NCBI GenBank assembly: GCA_944332635.1 | Contig: CALVKI010000011.1 | Span: forward strand, 1 to 39,565 | Reading direction: 5' to 3' | Length of the DNA stretch: 39,565 nucleotides | Source: an uncultured Bacilli bacterium | GTDB taxonomy: Bacteria > Bacillota_I > Bacilli_A > RF39 > UBA660 | Shown here: one piece after another, positions 32,598-39,147 of the stretch | Numbering within the stretch: the stretch's first letter is position 1 | Layout: every line of letters begins with the position of its first letter | Made by a program: the position numbers and the translations under genes | The notes under the pieces: generated by a model | The model's database searches: none | What the model saw: the letters and a program-made list of their open reading frames with translations, nothing else | What the model was told of the DNA's origin: nothing

Positions 32598-33000
32598 TCC
32601 TTGCTTGACTGATAAAAATGGTGATATATTTAATCCTAAAATTCCAAGGTATGAAGGTTTGAAAGGAGTTGTTCTATTTGAAGGAAGTACAACTACAGGA
32701 GGTAATATAACTGAAAATGGAGAACTCGTTAATTTTAAAGATTATGATGCTGTATTGGTTGAAGTGAACCTTTATAACAGACAAGCTATATTGATATCAA
32801 ATCCAAATTCCTCTTCTATTCAATTCTTACAAAATGATTGGGGAGACACAGTTTATTTTGTCCAAGCAATAGTGAATATGAATGAAGATTCTTTTACAAT
32901 AACATCAACACAGACATACATCTATGGTGGGGCTGTTGGAAAAAGAAATGGAAGTGCATCTGTAAAAAAGATTATTGGATTTAAAAAATTAATAAAATAA
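32590..33000 (+). CDS. Receptor-binding-protein paralogue 1
   Basis: A 136-residue protein. N-terminus MSNPCLTDKNGDIFNPKIPRYEG shares the N-x-L-x-D-x-N-G-x-NPKIPRYE pattern with the next three genes, and the beta-rich C-terminus differs. This is the layout of an attachment segment plus variable tip. Start ATG 32590 overlaps the leader stop, with GAGGTG upstream. Confidence 0.65.
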   Translation: MSNPCLTDKNGDIFNPKIPRYEGLKGVVLFEGSTTTGGNITENGELVNFKDYDAVLVEVNLYNRQAILISNPNSSSIQFLQNDWGDTVYFVQAIVNMNEDSFTITSTQTYIYGGAVGKRNGSASVKKIIGFKKLIK

Positions 33001-33027
33001 TTGCTCATAGTTAGCTTATGCGAATAT

Positions 33028-33513
33028 ATGAATGAATGTTTAAGAGATAGACCAGATAATACTGGTAGAATTTTAAATCCACATATTCCAAGATATGAGA
33101 AGGAGTCGGTGACTTTTACGATTCAAAATACGGACGAGGTTGTTTTTTCAAACACCTATAAAAAATTTCCCTTTGATACAACATCGGATGAAAATTCTAA
33201 AAAATTTATTCTTCAAGAAGAGGGTACTGTAAAAATTGGAAAAGGAGTCACAAAAATAGCTGTATCAGGATCAACGTCGCTATCAGGTGTAAGTGAAACT
33301 CAAATCAGAAGACTTAGCATATTTAAAAATGACAATATCGTTAATAGAACACAGATGTCATACGGCGGTTATCAGTCATTTTTACTAGCCCCAAAAATTG
33401 TTGATGTAACTGAAGGTGACATTATATCTATGCAAATCACTGGATCAAATAATCCATCTGGAATTGCATCTTGCGGTACAGAAATCACATTTATGACATT
33501 ACAAGAAGTATGA
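33028..33513 (+). CDS. Receptor-binding-protein paralogue 2
   Basis: A 161-residue protein with N-terminus MNECLRDRPDNTGRILNPHIPRYEK and a C-terminal jelly-roll-like pattern (VTFTIQNTDEVVFSNTYKKF, then VTEGDIISMQITGSNNPSG). No good ribosome binding site precedes ATG 33028. Instead a five-codon frame (33018-33035, MRIYE) overlaps it, so translation may depend on coupling. The 27-base gap before it looks like a decayed copy of the poly-G element (it retains TAGCTTAT). Confidence 0.6.
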   Translation: MNECLRDRPDNTGRILNPHIPRYEKESVTFTIQNTDEVVFSNTYKKFPFDTTSDENSKKFILQEEGTVKIGKGVTKIAVSGSTSLSGVSETQIRRLSIFKNDNIVNRTQMSYGGYQSFLLAPKIVDVTEGDIISMQITGSNNPSGIASCGTEITFMTLQEV

Positions 33514-33534
33514 GAGAATTAAATAGCCTATGTT

Positions 33535-33615
33535 ATGAATAATAAAATAATTAAAATTTCTTGTGGGGGGGGGAGCTTATATAAGCTAACCTTACAGGAG
33601 GTTGTCTATGAATGA
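33535..33615 (+). CDS. Poly-G leader reading frame 2, 26 codons
   Basis: Starts at ATG 33535. The peptide MNNKIIKISC continues with Gly-Gly-Gly from the G run, then SLYKLTLQEVVYE, matching leader 1 in GGGxLYKLxL and the YE end. The stop TGA overlaps the next gene start (ATGAATGA). With one G more or fewer the frame stops within about 15 bases, at TATAA-type triplets in the palindrome AGCTTA-TA-TAAGCT. A still smaller frame (33510-33542, MRELNSLCYE) overlaps its start. Confidence 0.55.
   Translation: MNNKIIKISCGGGSLYKLTLQEVVYE
33565..33573 (+). repeat. Run of 9 G
   Basis: Nine consecutive G inside leader 2, followed by the perfect palindrome AGCTTATATAAGCT and AACCT. This is the same order as after the first tract (AGCTT-TAC-AAGCT, then TAACCT). 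Confidence 0.95.
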
Positions 33616-34009
33616 CGTATTAAAAAAAGTAAATAATGAAATATACAATCCGAAGATACCGAGATACGAAAAAATTTCAAGAACTAATAAGGCAGTAGAT
33701 TCGAACGGTTGGACAAAGGTAGTTGAACATGACAAAATAGTGTATTTTAAAAATTATATGTTTACTCAAAAAATAGAAGGAAACGCATGGACAGATATAC
33801 CATCTCAAAATCTGCCTGTTGATATTGAAAAATTTGATTCTTCGAGGATGAGTGCTAGTTTATCAGTTCGACATAGTGATTCTGCAGTATGTGTATTTGC
33901 ATCTCTACAAAACAACGCAAATCAAATTTTTATGACTGGGCAAAACAAGTATGGTGGAGCTGTTACAAGTTCAATTGTTTGTAATTTTGTTATAACCGTT
34001 TATTCATAG
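33608..34009 (+). CDS. Receptor-binding-protein paralogue 3
   Basis: A 133-residue protein with N-terminus MNDVLKKVNNEIYNPKIPRYEK, then a beta-rich domain (VEHDKIVYFKNYMF, then ASLSVRHSDSAVCVFASLQN) unlike the other paralogues. CAGGAGG lies before ATG 33608; the TTG six bases upstream is less likely. Confidence 0.65.
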   Translation: MNDVLKKVNNEIYNPKIPRYEKISRTNKAVDSNGWTKVVEHDKIVYFKNYMFTQKIEGNAWTDIPSQNLPVDIEKFDSSRMSASLSVRHSDSAVCVFASLQNNANQIFMTGQNKYGGAVTSSIVCNFVITVYS

Positions 34010-34027
34010 ACTGCTTATAAAATAAAT

Positions 34028-34504
34028 ATGAATAATGTTTTAAATGATATAAATGGGAACGTTTTAAATCCAAAAATCCCAAGATATGAATCGAGAGGAA
34101 TAGTTGTAACTTTACAAAATACTCAAAACATTTCACAAGGTGTGTATCTTGTGAATTTTTCAAATTCAAATTCAGATAATGAATATTTCAAACTTAATAC
34201 TTCAACTCATAAGATTGAGGTATTGAAAGATTGCATCGCACTAATTTCTGGCAACTGTTTTGTTGATGGTGCTGGAGGAGATGGCTATTGTTGGGGAGAA
34301 ATATTTGTTAATGAATTTGTTCAGACAAGTCAGCTTGAAAGGATTATTAATCGAGATTATGTTAACACACCAATTCCAGCGAAAATAGTTAATTTAAAAG
34401 TAGGAAACGAAGTGTATATGAAACTGGACTATGCATCTAGTTCTGGTAATCCAAAGATTCGTGCACAAGCTGATACAACGTTTTTATCAATTGTAAAAAT
34501 TTAG
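34028..34504 (+). CDS. Receptor-binding-protein paralogue 4
   Basis: A 158-residue protein with N-terminus MNNVLNDINGNVLNPKIPRYES. The C-terminal domain (IVVTLQNTQNISQGVYLVNF, then LKVGNEVYMKLDYASSSGNP) resembles paralogue 2 in pattern. The 18-base gap before it (ACTGCTTATAAAATAA) lacks a ribosome binding site and resembles a decayed poly-G element. Confidence 0.6.
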   Translation: MNNVLNDINGNVLNPKIPRYESRGIVVTLQNTQNISQGVYLVNFSNSNSDNEYFKLNTSTHKIEVLKDCIALISGNCFVDGAGGDGYCWGEIFVNEFVQTSQLERIINRDYVNTPIPAKIVNLKVGNEVYMKLDYASSSGNPKIRAQADTTFLSIVKI

Positions 34505-34516
34505 GAGGAGGATTAG

Positions 34517-34708
34517 ATGAAAGAAAGGAAAATATTCCCAATAATGCTCTTCATCGTATTAGCAATGCTTGTATTTAACTTAGCATTTGCATTATATGAG
34601 TATCTTGAATTTCAAGAAAGAGTGCAAAGCGGTAATAATCGATGGGAGCAAGTTGAAGAAAGAATAAAAAAGATTGAGAGGTGTTGTGGCTGTGGAAGAG
34701 ATAGCTAA
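34517..34708 (+). CDS. Small membrane protein of the lysis block
   Basis: A 63-residue protein: basic start, one membrane helix (PIMLFIVLAMLVFNLAFALY, about residues 8-27), a charged helix and a Cys-rich end (ERCCGCGRDS). It lies between the fibre genes and the holin genes. It may be a spanin-like or holin-regulating protein (inference from position). Confidence 0.55.
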   Translation: MKERKIFPIMLFIVLAMLVFNLAFALYEYLEFQERVQSGNNRWEQVEERIKKIERCCGCGRDS

Positions 34709-34913
34709 GCTAATTGCCAATTATGGAGTTTCTATTATCATAGTAACTCTTTTTATCTGGGATTGGTTTACTAATAAAAAAGATATGAAAGAGACTATTG
34801 AAGTGATTAAAGACACCTCAATTAATATTTCAAAAAGTCTTGATCTGTTGCAAAAATCGATGGACAGGCACGACGAGAAACTAGATAAGTTATTAGAAAG
34901 TGAAAGGAAGTGA
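34692..34913 (+). CDS. Holin-like protein with coiled coil
   Basis: About 73 residues starting at GTG 34692. One membrane helix (VSIIIVTLFIWDWF) is followed by a charged helical tail (SLDLLQKSMDRHDEKLDKLL), the BhlA/UviB-like holin pattern. An upstream in-frame TTG at 34674 would overlap the previous gene more; GAGAGG lies between them. It overlaps the previous gene by 17 bases. Confidence 0.6.
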   Translation: MEEIAKLIANYGVSIIIVTLFIWDWFTNKKDMKETIEVIKDTSINISKSLDLLQKSMDRHDEKLDKLLESERK

Positions 34914-34914
34914 T

Positions 34915-35169
34915 ATGAGAATGGAAATAACATACGTAGTAATAATCGCAATTGTAGCTTATGTTTTAGGGGCTATTACAAAGATTTTTATTGACGCAGT
35001 ACCAAACAAATATATACCTATTCAAAACGTAGTAGTAGGTATTGTGAGTGCTTTAATTTGCTATTTTACAGGCATTGAGACTAATTTGTTGCAAGCAATA
35101 GTTTTATGCCTTGTTGCGACTATGGGAGCTGGTGGTATTGCTGACTTAATCAATATTAAAAATAAGTAA
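34915..35169 (+). CDS. Holin
   Basis: An 84-residue protein with two or three hydrophobic segments (VVIIAIVAYVLGAITKIF; VVGIVSALICYFTGI; AIVLCLVATMGAGGIADL), the common layout of small phage holins encoded directly before the endolysin. ATG 34915 has AAAGGAAG upstream. Confidence 0.75.
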   Translation: MRMEITYVVIIAIVAYVLGAITKIFIDAVPNKYIPIQNVVVGIVSALICYFTGIETNLLQAIVLCLVATMGAGGIADLINIKNK

Positions 35170-35186
35170 AGGAGAGTGAATAATTT

Positions 35187-35291
35187 ATGGCTACATTTGA
35201 AAAAGAACATGAAGAATTATCTAAAGAAGAAGCTTCAGTAGAAAATGTTAAAGAGGGTATTGCTGAAGACGGTAAAGGAAGTGATAAGTAA
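35187..35291 (+). CDS. Small charged protein before the endolysin, 34 residues
   Basis: ATG 35187 follows AAAGGAGAG and encodes a Glu/Lys-rich peptide (MATFEKEHEELSKEEASVEN...). Its last base is the first base of the endolysin start (TAATG), so it is translationally coupled to it. No family recognised. Confidence 0.5.
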   Translation: MATFEKEHEELSKEEASVENVKEGIAEDGKGSDK

Positions 35292-36178
35292 TGGAAATTA
35301 TTGAAATGTTGGCTCCATTAGGATATAAATGCAGACCTGGAATTTCTCGTACTGGATTTAGAGGAATAACCATTCATAATACTTCGAATTGGAATAAAGG
35401 AGCGAATGCTATTGCACACGCAAATCTTTTAAGGGGGTCATGGAAGAATGTTACAACATCTTGGAATTATGTAGTAGATCAAGATAGAGCTGTTAGATGC
35501 GTTCCAGAAAATGAAGTTGCTTGGTGTCAAGGCGATGGAAATGGTGACGGAAATATGAAAACTATTTCTATTGAAATTTGTGATAACTCTGATGGAGATA
35601 TTAGAAAAGCTACTGATAATGCTGTAGAATTAGCAGCGCAAATTTTAAGAAGATATGGAGTGACTAATGCAAGTGGATACTTATTCCAACATAATCATTG
35701 GACTGGAAAAGATTGTCCTTATGACATAAGAAGAGGTAAGCCTTATGATTGGAATACATTTGTATCAAAGGTCCAAGCTAAGTTAAATGGAACTTCTGGT
35801 TCTGCTGGAGATCAAATATTAACAGTTGGATCTAAAGTGAAATTTAATGGTGTGTTCAAAATAAATGAGTTAATACTTCCTAATAGCAAATATCCAAATG
35901 GTGCTATTGGATGCTATGATACTTGCTATGGTTCTCCTTGTGGTGTTGATGATTACATTCCAAGTGGACCAATTGCAAAATGTAATTCTGATGGCAGTAA
36001 TGCAAATTATAATGCGATTCTTAATAAAGGTGATTACTGGAAATGTGATAAAGAATTTACTGTTAAGGCAGTAGAATTACCTACGAAGTATTTACCAAAT
36101 GGAGTAGCAATTCTTGAAGCTGATGGAGTGAGATTTAGATGTGATTGTGGTCCATTGTATGAAGTTGCTAATTCGTAA
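35291..36178 (+). CDS. Endolysin, N-acetylmuramoyl-L-alanine amidase
   Basis: A 295-residue protein. The N-terminal Amidase_2 domain (about residues 1-165) has GITIHNTS with zinc ligand His29, SIEIC with Glu95, and FQHNHWTGKDCP with His134, Lys140 and Cys142. After a Gly/Ser linker (GTSGSAG) the C-terminal 120 residues form a wall-binding module with several Cys and the strands VGSKVKFNGVF and KEFTVKAVEL. It cuts the bond between muramic acid and the peptide for lysis; the holins release it. Confidence 0.9.
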   Translation: MEIIEMLAPLGYKCRPGISRTGFRGITIHNTSNWNKGANAIAHANLLRGSWKNVTTSWNYVVDQDRAVRCVPENEVAWCQGDGNGDGNMKTISIEICDNSDGDIRKATDNAVELAAQILRRYGVTNASGYLFQHNHWTGKDCPYDIRRGKPYDWNTFVSKVQAKLNGTSGSAGDQILTVGSKVKFNGVFKINELILPNSKYPNGAIGCYDTCYGSPCGVDDYIPSGPIAKCNSDGSNANYNAILNKGDYWKCDKEFTVKAVELPTKYLPNGVAILEADGVRFRCDCGPLYEVANS

Positions 36179-36237
36179 CTGGTGATGTAACTATTTTAAA
36201 AATTTGTATAACAAAAATTAATAATTGAAACAAAAAA

Positions 36238-36284
36238 GACTCTCATTTCACTAATTTAGTGATTTGTAGAGTCCCTTTTTTTGT
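36238..36284 (+). terminator. Terminator of the late operon
   Basis: Stem GACTCT/AGAGTC (36238-36243/36268-36273) with an inner stem CACTAA/TTAGTG, followed by CCTTTTTTT. It ends the long structural and lysis transcript. Confidence 0.85.
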
Positions 36285-36315
36285 GCTTAAATAACCTCTT
36301 GAAAGGAGGAAAAAT

Positions 36316-36483
36316 ATGTTTACAAAGATTCTTAATGATGAAGAACGAAAAATGTTTAATAAGATACACGAAATTAAATCTGAAATAGTATTCATTAAAA
36401 AAGTTGGTAATAGATACTATGCTAAAATCAATGATTCTAACTATTTCAGGTTAAGCAAAAATGTAGCTAAATTATTTTTATAA
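36316..36483 (+). CDS. Small basic protein after the lysis genes, 55 residues
   Basis: ATG 36316 has GAAAGGAGG upstream. A helical first half (MFTKILNDEERKMFNKIHEI) is followed by a beta hairpin (RYYAKINDSNYFRLSKN). It lies after the late terminator and therefore needs read-through or its own promoter. No family recognised. Confidence 0.55.
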   Translation: MFTKILNDEERKMFNKIHEIKSEIVFIKKVGNRYYAKINDSNYFRLSKNVAKLFL

Positions 36484-36572
36484 AATAAATATAGTATATT
36501 TAAAAGCTAATAAAAATATAGTAAAAATCAATAAAAATGTGGCAATTTGTCATAAAATAATTGTGAATTGTA

Positions 36573-36602
36573 TTGAAATTACAAAATGTTTTGTTGTATA
36601 AT
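36573..36602 (+). promoter_or_regulatory. Promoter, upstream of a tandem pair
   Basis: TTGAAA, 18-base spacer, TATAAT (36597-36602). It lies in the 307-base gene-free gap 36484-36790, which is otherwise very AT-rich with no reading frame. Confidence 0.6.
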
Positions 36603-36651
36603 TCTAATATATAGAGAATAGGATAGTATCAATATCAATGCCAATTGTAAA

Positions 36652-36680
36652 TTGACAAAAATTTAATATTCTGCTATAAT
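36652..36680 (+). promoter_or_regulatory. Consensus promoter
   Basis: A perfect TTGACA, 17-base spacer and perfect TATAAT (36675-36680). It is the strongest housekeeping promoter in the window and reads into the two-gene cargo unit. Confidence 0.85.
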
Positions 36681-36737
36681 AACTCACCAAAGAAGAAATA
36701 CTAGATTAAGTACTTATAAAGTTAAGTGCATTATTAT

Positions 36738-36773
36738 TTATTAAAAATATATGAATTCATATATTTTTAATAA
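36738..36773. repeat. 36-base perfect palindrome
   Basis: Eighteen bases on each side pair exactly around the centre GAA/TTC, with arms from TTATTAAAAATATATGAA. It lies in the untranslated leader, between the consensus promoter and the ribosome binding site (AAGGAAGGAGG). It may be an operator or an RNA hairpin protecting the 5' end. Confidence 0.85.
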
Positions 36774-36790
36774 GGAAGGAGGGGATTATT

Positions 36791-36949
36791 ATGAAACAAA
36801 ATGAAAAAGAAAAATATGAAGAACTATTAGAGAAAAGAAGAAAAATGTCAAAGAGTACAAATGTTAAAAAAGTTTCTGCCAACGATTCCCAACTAAGAGA
36901 TGTAATAAAAAACTTTAAAGAACAATCTGAGTATAAAAAAATGTTTTAA
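36791..36949 (+). CDS. Small charged protein, first gene of a two-gene cargo unit
   Basis: A 52-residue, very charged, helical protein (MKQNEKEKYEELLEKRRKMS..., ending FKEQSEYKKMF). Strong AAGGAGG upstream. It precedes the 166-residue gene by 18 bases under a consensus promoter. Size and order would fit an antitoxin, but no DNA-binding motif is seen. Confidence 0.55.
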   Translation: MKQNEKEKYEELLEKRRKMSKSTNVKKVSANDSQLRDVIKNFKEQSEYKKMF

Positions 36950-36967
36950 TAAAAGGAGTTATTAATT

Positions 36968-37468
36968 ATGGAAGTTGGTCAACTAATATTATTAAAAAAT
37001 ATTGATAGAATCGGTGGAAAGAAGCAACCACTAACTAAAACAATTAGACCTGCAGTAGTAAGAGAAGTTATTAGTGATAACATTATTAACGTCCGTCTAG
37101 TATCCACTATTTATGTAAATGAAAATGTTAAACCTTCTAATTTTGAAGAGGCAAAAGAAGCTATTGCAAACAATCTAAAAAATATTTTGCCACACGAAAA
37201 ACAATATATAATTTTATCACCTGAAGAAGATGGAGTTTTAAATTTTAGTTACGTATATGGGAATATGTATACGGATACGATTGATTTATCTACAACTAAT
37301 CATACAATATTAAGAGATAAAAGAACAAACCAGCCAATTATTATTGGAAATAGAGCAAAAATAGAGATTGAAGAAAAAGAAATTGAAGCCATTACTGAAA
37401 ATATAATAAAAGAATATGAGATAGAATTTAAAAGGAGAATAAGAAGAGGCGAAGAAATATCGGTGTAA
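36968..37468 (+). CDS. Cargo protein with SH3-like start, possible MazF/PemK-like toxin
   Basis: A 166-residue protein. The opening VGQLILLKNI...KKQPLTKTIRPAVVREVISD loosely recalls the GDIxLxxF...RPaVV pattern of PemK/MazF toxins. The C-terminal half is unlike them, with a helical end (EKEIEAITENIIKEYEIEFKRR). If it is a toxin, the preceding small protein would be its antitoxin. The similarity is weak, and a different beta-barrel protein is equally possible. AAAGGAG precedes the ATG. Confidence 0.45.
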   Translation: MEVGQLILLKNIDRIGGKKQPLTKTIRPAVVREVISDNIINVRLVSTIYVNENVKPSNFEEAKEAIANNLKNILPHEKQYIILSPEEDGVLNFSYVYGNMYTDTIDLSTTNHTILRDKRTNQPIIIGNRAKIEIEEKEIEAITENIIKEYEIEFKRRIRRGEEISV

Positions 37469-38008
37469 TCATAACCAACTTCTACCAAAAACCTCAATGA
37501 ACTCATCAACTGTTTTATTGTAGTACTTCATGAAGCTCTTTTGGGCTTCTTTTTTTATGTCTAGCATTTCTTTTGGGTGTTCGTGTAGATACTTATGTTG
37601 TTCAGTTGTAAGCCAAATGAATAACCCGTATTTTTCACTTTTAGGACGATTAGCAACACCACCAAAAATGTGGTGCTTTTGGCATCCTTTAGTCTTTTTA
37701 GTATGATATAACATACTAGGTGGCATGATTGATACATCGTTGTAGTAATTGCTACATTTACCTTTTTTTGGTCTGTACTTGTATTCACTCTTAGCACGCA
37801 AATTTGAATAACTTTGCAAGCTACTGTTCTTTAAGTTGTGTTGTTGCATCTTAGAGTCCGCTTTTTTGTTAGAAAGTCCGCTTACTGTCGGCTTTTTATA
37901 TACCTTGAACGGACAACTACTACAGTCCTTAAATGTAATTTGTTTGTTTAATTTTTTACAGTACAAAGTACGATTCATTTTTTGTTTTAAGTTAATACAA
38001 AACGACAT
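37469..38008 (-). CDS. HNH-like zinc nuclease/recombination-associated protein
   Basis: A 179-residue protein. An N-terminal Cys cluster (CKKLNKQITFKDCSSCPF) is followed by a basic linker and a C-terminal HNH-like region (CQKHHIFGGVANRPKSEKYG, then WLTTEQHKYLHEHP, and a closing FIEVFGRSWL). This HHIFGG...FGR type is frequent in Firmicute prophages. AAAGGAG lies before the start. It is encoded on the minus strand directly behind the truncated cotJC, so host cotJ transcription would run into it. Confidence 0.75.
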   Translation of the reverse strand: MSFCINLKQKMNRTLYCKKLNKQITFKDCSSCPFKVYKKPTVSGLSNKKADSKMQQHNLKNSSLQSYSNLRAKSEYKYRPKKGKCSNYYNDVSIMPPSMLYHTKKTKGCQKHHIFGGVANRPKSEKYGLFIWLTTEQHKYLHEHPKEMLDIKKEAQKSFMKYYNKTVDEFIEVFGRSWL

Positions 38009-38040
38009 TAAATCAACTCCTTTGTTTCTTTAATGTCCCT

Positions 38041-38056
38041 TTAGCAATATCCTCCA
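38041..38056. other. Right prophage-chromosome junction (attR region)
   Basis: CotJC proteins conserve QYGG followed by xDGELAA. Here codons 28-31 read Gln-Tyr-Gly-Gly and then Gly-Tyr-Cys-stop, so phage DNA begins at about 38047-38056. The exact crossover, probably within TATGGTGGA, cannot be fixed without the left junction. Confidence 0.7.
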
Positions 38057-38145
38057 CCATACTGAGTAACTAAATACTTAGCCATATTTAAATCTTTCTT
38101 TTTAATATTAATAGGATACTGTAATCTTTTAGAATATCTAAACAT
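38041..38145 (-). pseudogene. cotJC: cotJC 5' fragment, interrupted by the prophage
   Basis: Encodes 34 residues beginning MFRYSKRLQYPINIKKKDLN, a clear match to the CotJC start (MWxYxKKLQYPVxI...), then AKYLVTQYGG, then three phage-encoded residues and a stop. Full CotJC is a spore-coat manganese-catalase-like protein of about 190 residues. The start overlaps the cotJB stop by 8 bases, the usual cotJ coupling. The rest of the gene should lie left of the window, across the recombinase. Confidence 0.85.
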
Positions 38146-38596
38146 TAGGTTTTACCTCCCATGGCCATATATCTTTTTCCCATAAAAATGGATTTTGATT
38201 TAATATATTACTAGAAATAAGTAAAGGTCCAAACTTCTCATCATATTGCTTTACTAACTGATTATACTTTTCACGATAATCATTAAATAAAGCAAGCATA
38301 GAACTATCATCAGGATGTAAGTCTAAATAAAGATTAAGCTCGTGAGCTGCAAAATCCATTCTTGCAAGTTCACGAATTAAAGATTCACGTTCATTATTCG
38401 CAGGAATAGTTGCAGGTTTATAATTCTTATATGGTTGATACAAATTAGAAAACATATTACCATTATCAAGACCAATAGCTGGAGTAAATAAAGAAGGGGT
38501 AGTAACATTTCTATACAAATCTTGTTGATTCATCATAGTGGAATTAGAATACATAGAATTATTCATAAATGGATAAACATAATTTTGGTTAAACAT
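38138..38596 (-). CDS. cotJB: Spore coat protein, CotJB family with CotJA-like N-terminus
   Basis: A 152-residue protein. Residues about 70-147 are a CotJB domain: LIRELARMDFAAHELNLYLD, LHPDD at 93-97, YDEKFGPL near 118-125 and the closing WPWE at 144-147. Residues about 47-61 (GNMFSNLYQPYKNYK) resemble the end of CotJA, and no separate cotJA follows, so the two may be fused. GAAAGGAG lies before ATG 38596. Made in the mother cell during sporulation as part of the coat. Confidence 0.85.
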   Translation of the reverse strand: MFNQNYVYPFMNNSMYSNSTMMNQQDLYRNVTTPSLFTPAIGLDNGNMFSNLYQPYKNYKPATIPANNERESLIRELARMDFAAHELNLYLDLHPDDSSMLALFNDYREKYNQLVKQYDEKFGPLLISSNILNQNPFLWEKDIWPWEVKPNV

Positions 38597-38614
38597 AATA
38601 TCTCCTTTCGTTTT

Positions 38615-38646
38615 AATGTATTCTAAAAAAATAAAAGAGTATAGAC
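38615..38646 (-). promoter_or_regulatory. Possible sporulation sigma-E promoter of cotJB
   Basis: On the minus strand, GTCTATACT (38638-38646), a 15-base spacer and AATACATT (38615-38622) resemble the sigma-E consensus (ATA-type -35, CATACAnT -10). cotJ of B. subtilis is known to be sigma-E dependent. Confidence 0.35.
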
Positions 38647-38684
38647 TAGAGCCCATAAAAAAATGACAAATACACAAAAAAGTC

Positions 38685-38713
38685 TTGCAAAAACCAAAAA
38701 GTCTTGATAAAAT
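38685..38713 (+). promoter_or_regulatory. tRNA promoter
   Basis: TTGCAA, 17-base spacer, TAAAAT (38708-38713), followed by the tRNA 19 bases later. Confidence 0.6.
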
Positions 38714-38732
38714 AAGTATGTATTTTTGACAT

Positions 38733-38809
38733 GGCGGCGTTGGTGAAGTGGTTAACACGCTGGTTTGTGGCACCAGTATGCATGAGTTCGATCCTCATAC
38801 GCCGCCCCA
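38733..38809 (+). tRNA. tRNA-His (GTG)
   Basis: A complete cloverleaf with encoded CCA. The acceptor stem GGCGGCGT/ACGCCGCC has eight pairs, including the extra G at position -1 opposite C73 that marks histidine tRNAs. The anticodon stem CTGGT/ACCAG carries loop TTGTGGC with anticodon GTG. The T-loop TTCGATC is present. It is host DNA, intact, and not the attachment site. Confidence 0.97.
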
Positions 38810-38820
38810 GAAGGAATATA

Positions 38821-38848
38821 AAATCGATTCGTAGGAATCGATTTTTTT
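38821..38848 (+). terminator. Terminator after tRNA-His
   Basis: Perfect ten-pair stem AAATCGATTC/GAATCGATTT with loop GTAG and a T run. Confidence 0.9.
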
Positions 38849-38915
38849 GTTTTGTAAACGAATAATTTTAAATATCATACAATATATAAAAGATATAATG
38901 GAGGTTTTGTGTCCA

Positions 38916-39056
38916 ATGTATTGTAATAAAAATAATGAATATAATAATCCTTATATGAAAATATATTCTTTTATAGGTCCCACAGGAAGTATACAACCTA
39001 ATCCATATGATTTATATGTAGAGTCTAATGCTGCACCTGGCGCCACAAAAGTGTGA
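38916..39056 (+). CDS. Small host protein, 46 residues
   Basis: ATG 38916 lies 11 bases after GGAGG; TTG 38907 in frame is an alternative. The peptide is Asn/Tyr-rich, with FIGPTGSIQPNPYDLYVESN and an AAPGATKV end. The Gly-Pro-Thr-Gly motif and the neighbouring spore genes suggest a small exosporium or coat component, but this is only a guess. Confidence 0.5.
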   Translation: MYCNKNNEYNNPYMKIYSFIGPTGSIQPNPYDLYVESNAAPGATKV

Positions 39057-39147
39057 TAAATCATCTAAATAGTTTGCAAAAAACGTGATAAATTATAGCA
39101 TATTTCTTTAAAAAATGTGATATAATGCTACTAAAGGAGATGGTACT

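Noticed and set aside
32496..33573. Receptor-binding variation by a diversity-generating retroelement
   Set aside because: No reverse transcriptase gene and no template/variable repeat pair are present. The G runs offer a simpler source of variation.
38597..38773. N-terminal extension of CotJB to 211 residues
   Set aside because: The extension would run through the tRNA promoter and into the tRNA. ATG 38596 has a strong ribosome binding site and gives the family-like protein.
38733..38809. tRNA-His as the prophage attachment site
   Set aside because: The tRNA is intact and separated from the phage by the complete cotJB gene. The break is in cotJC, about 680 bases away.
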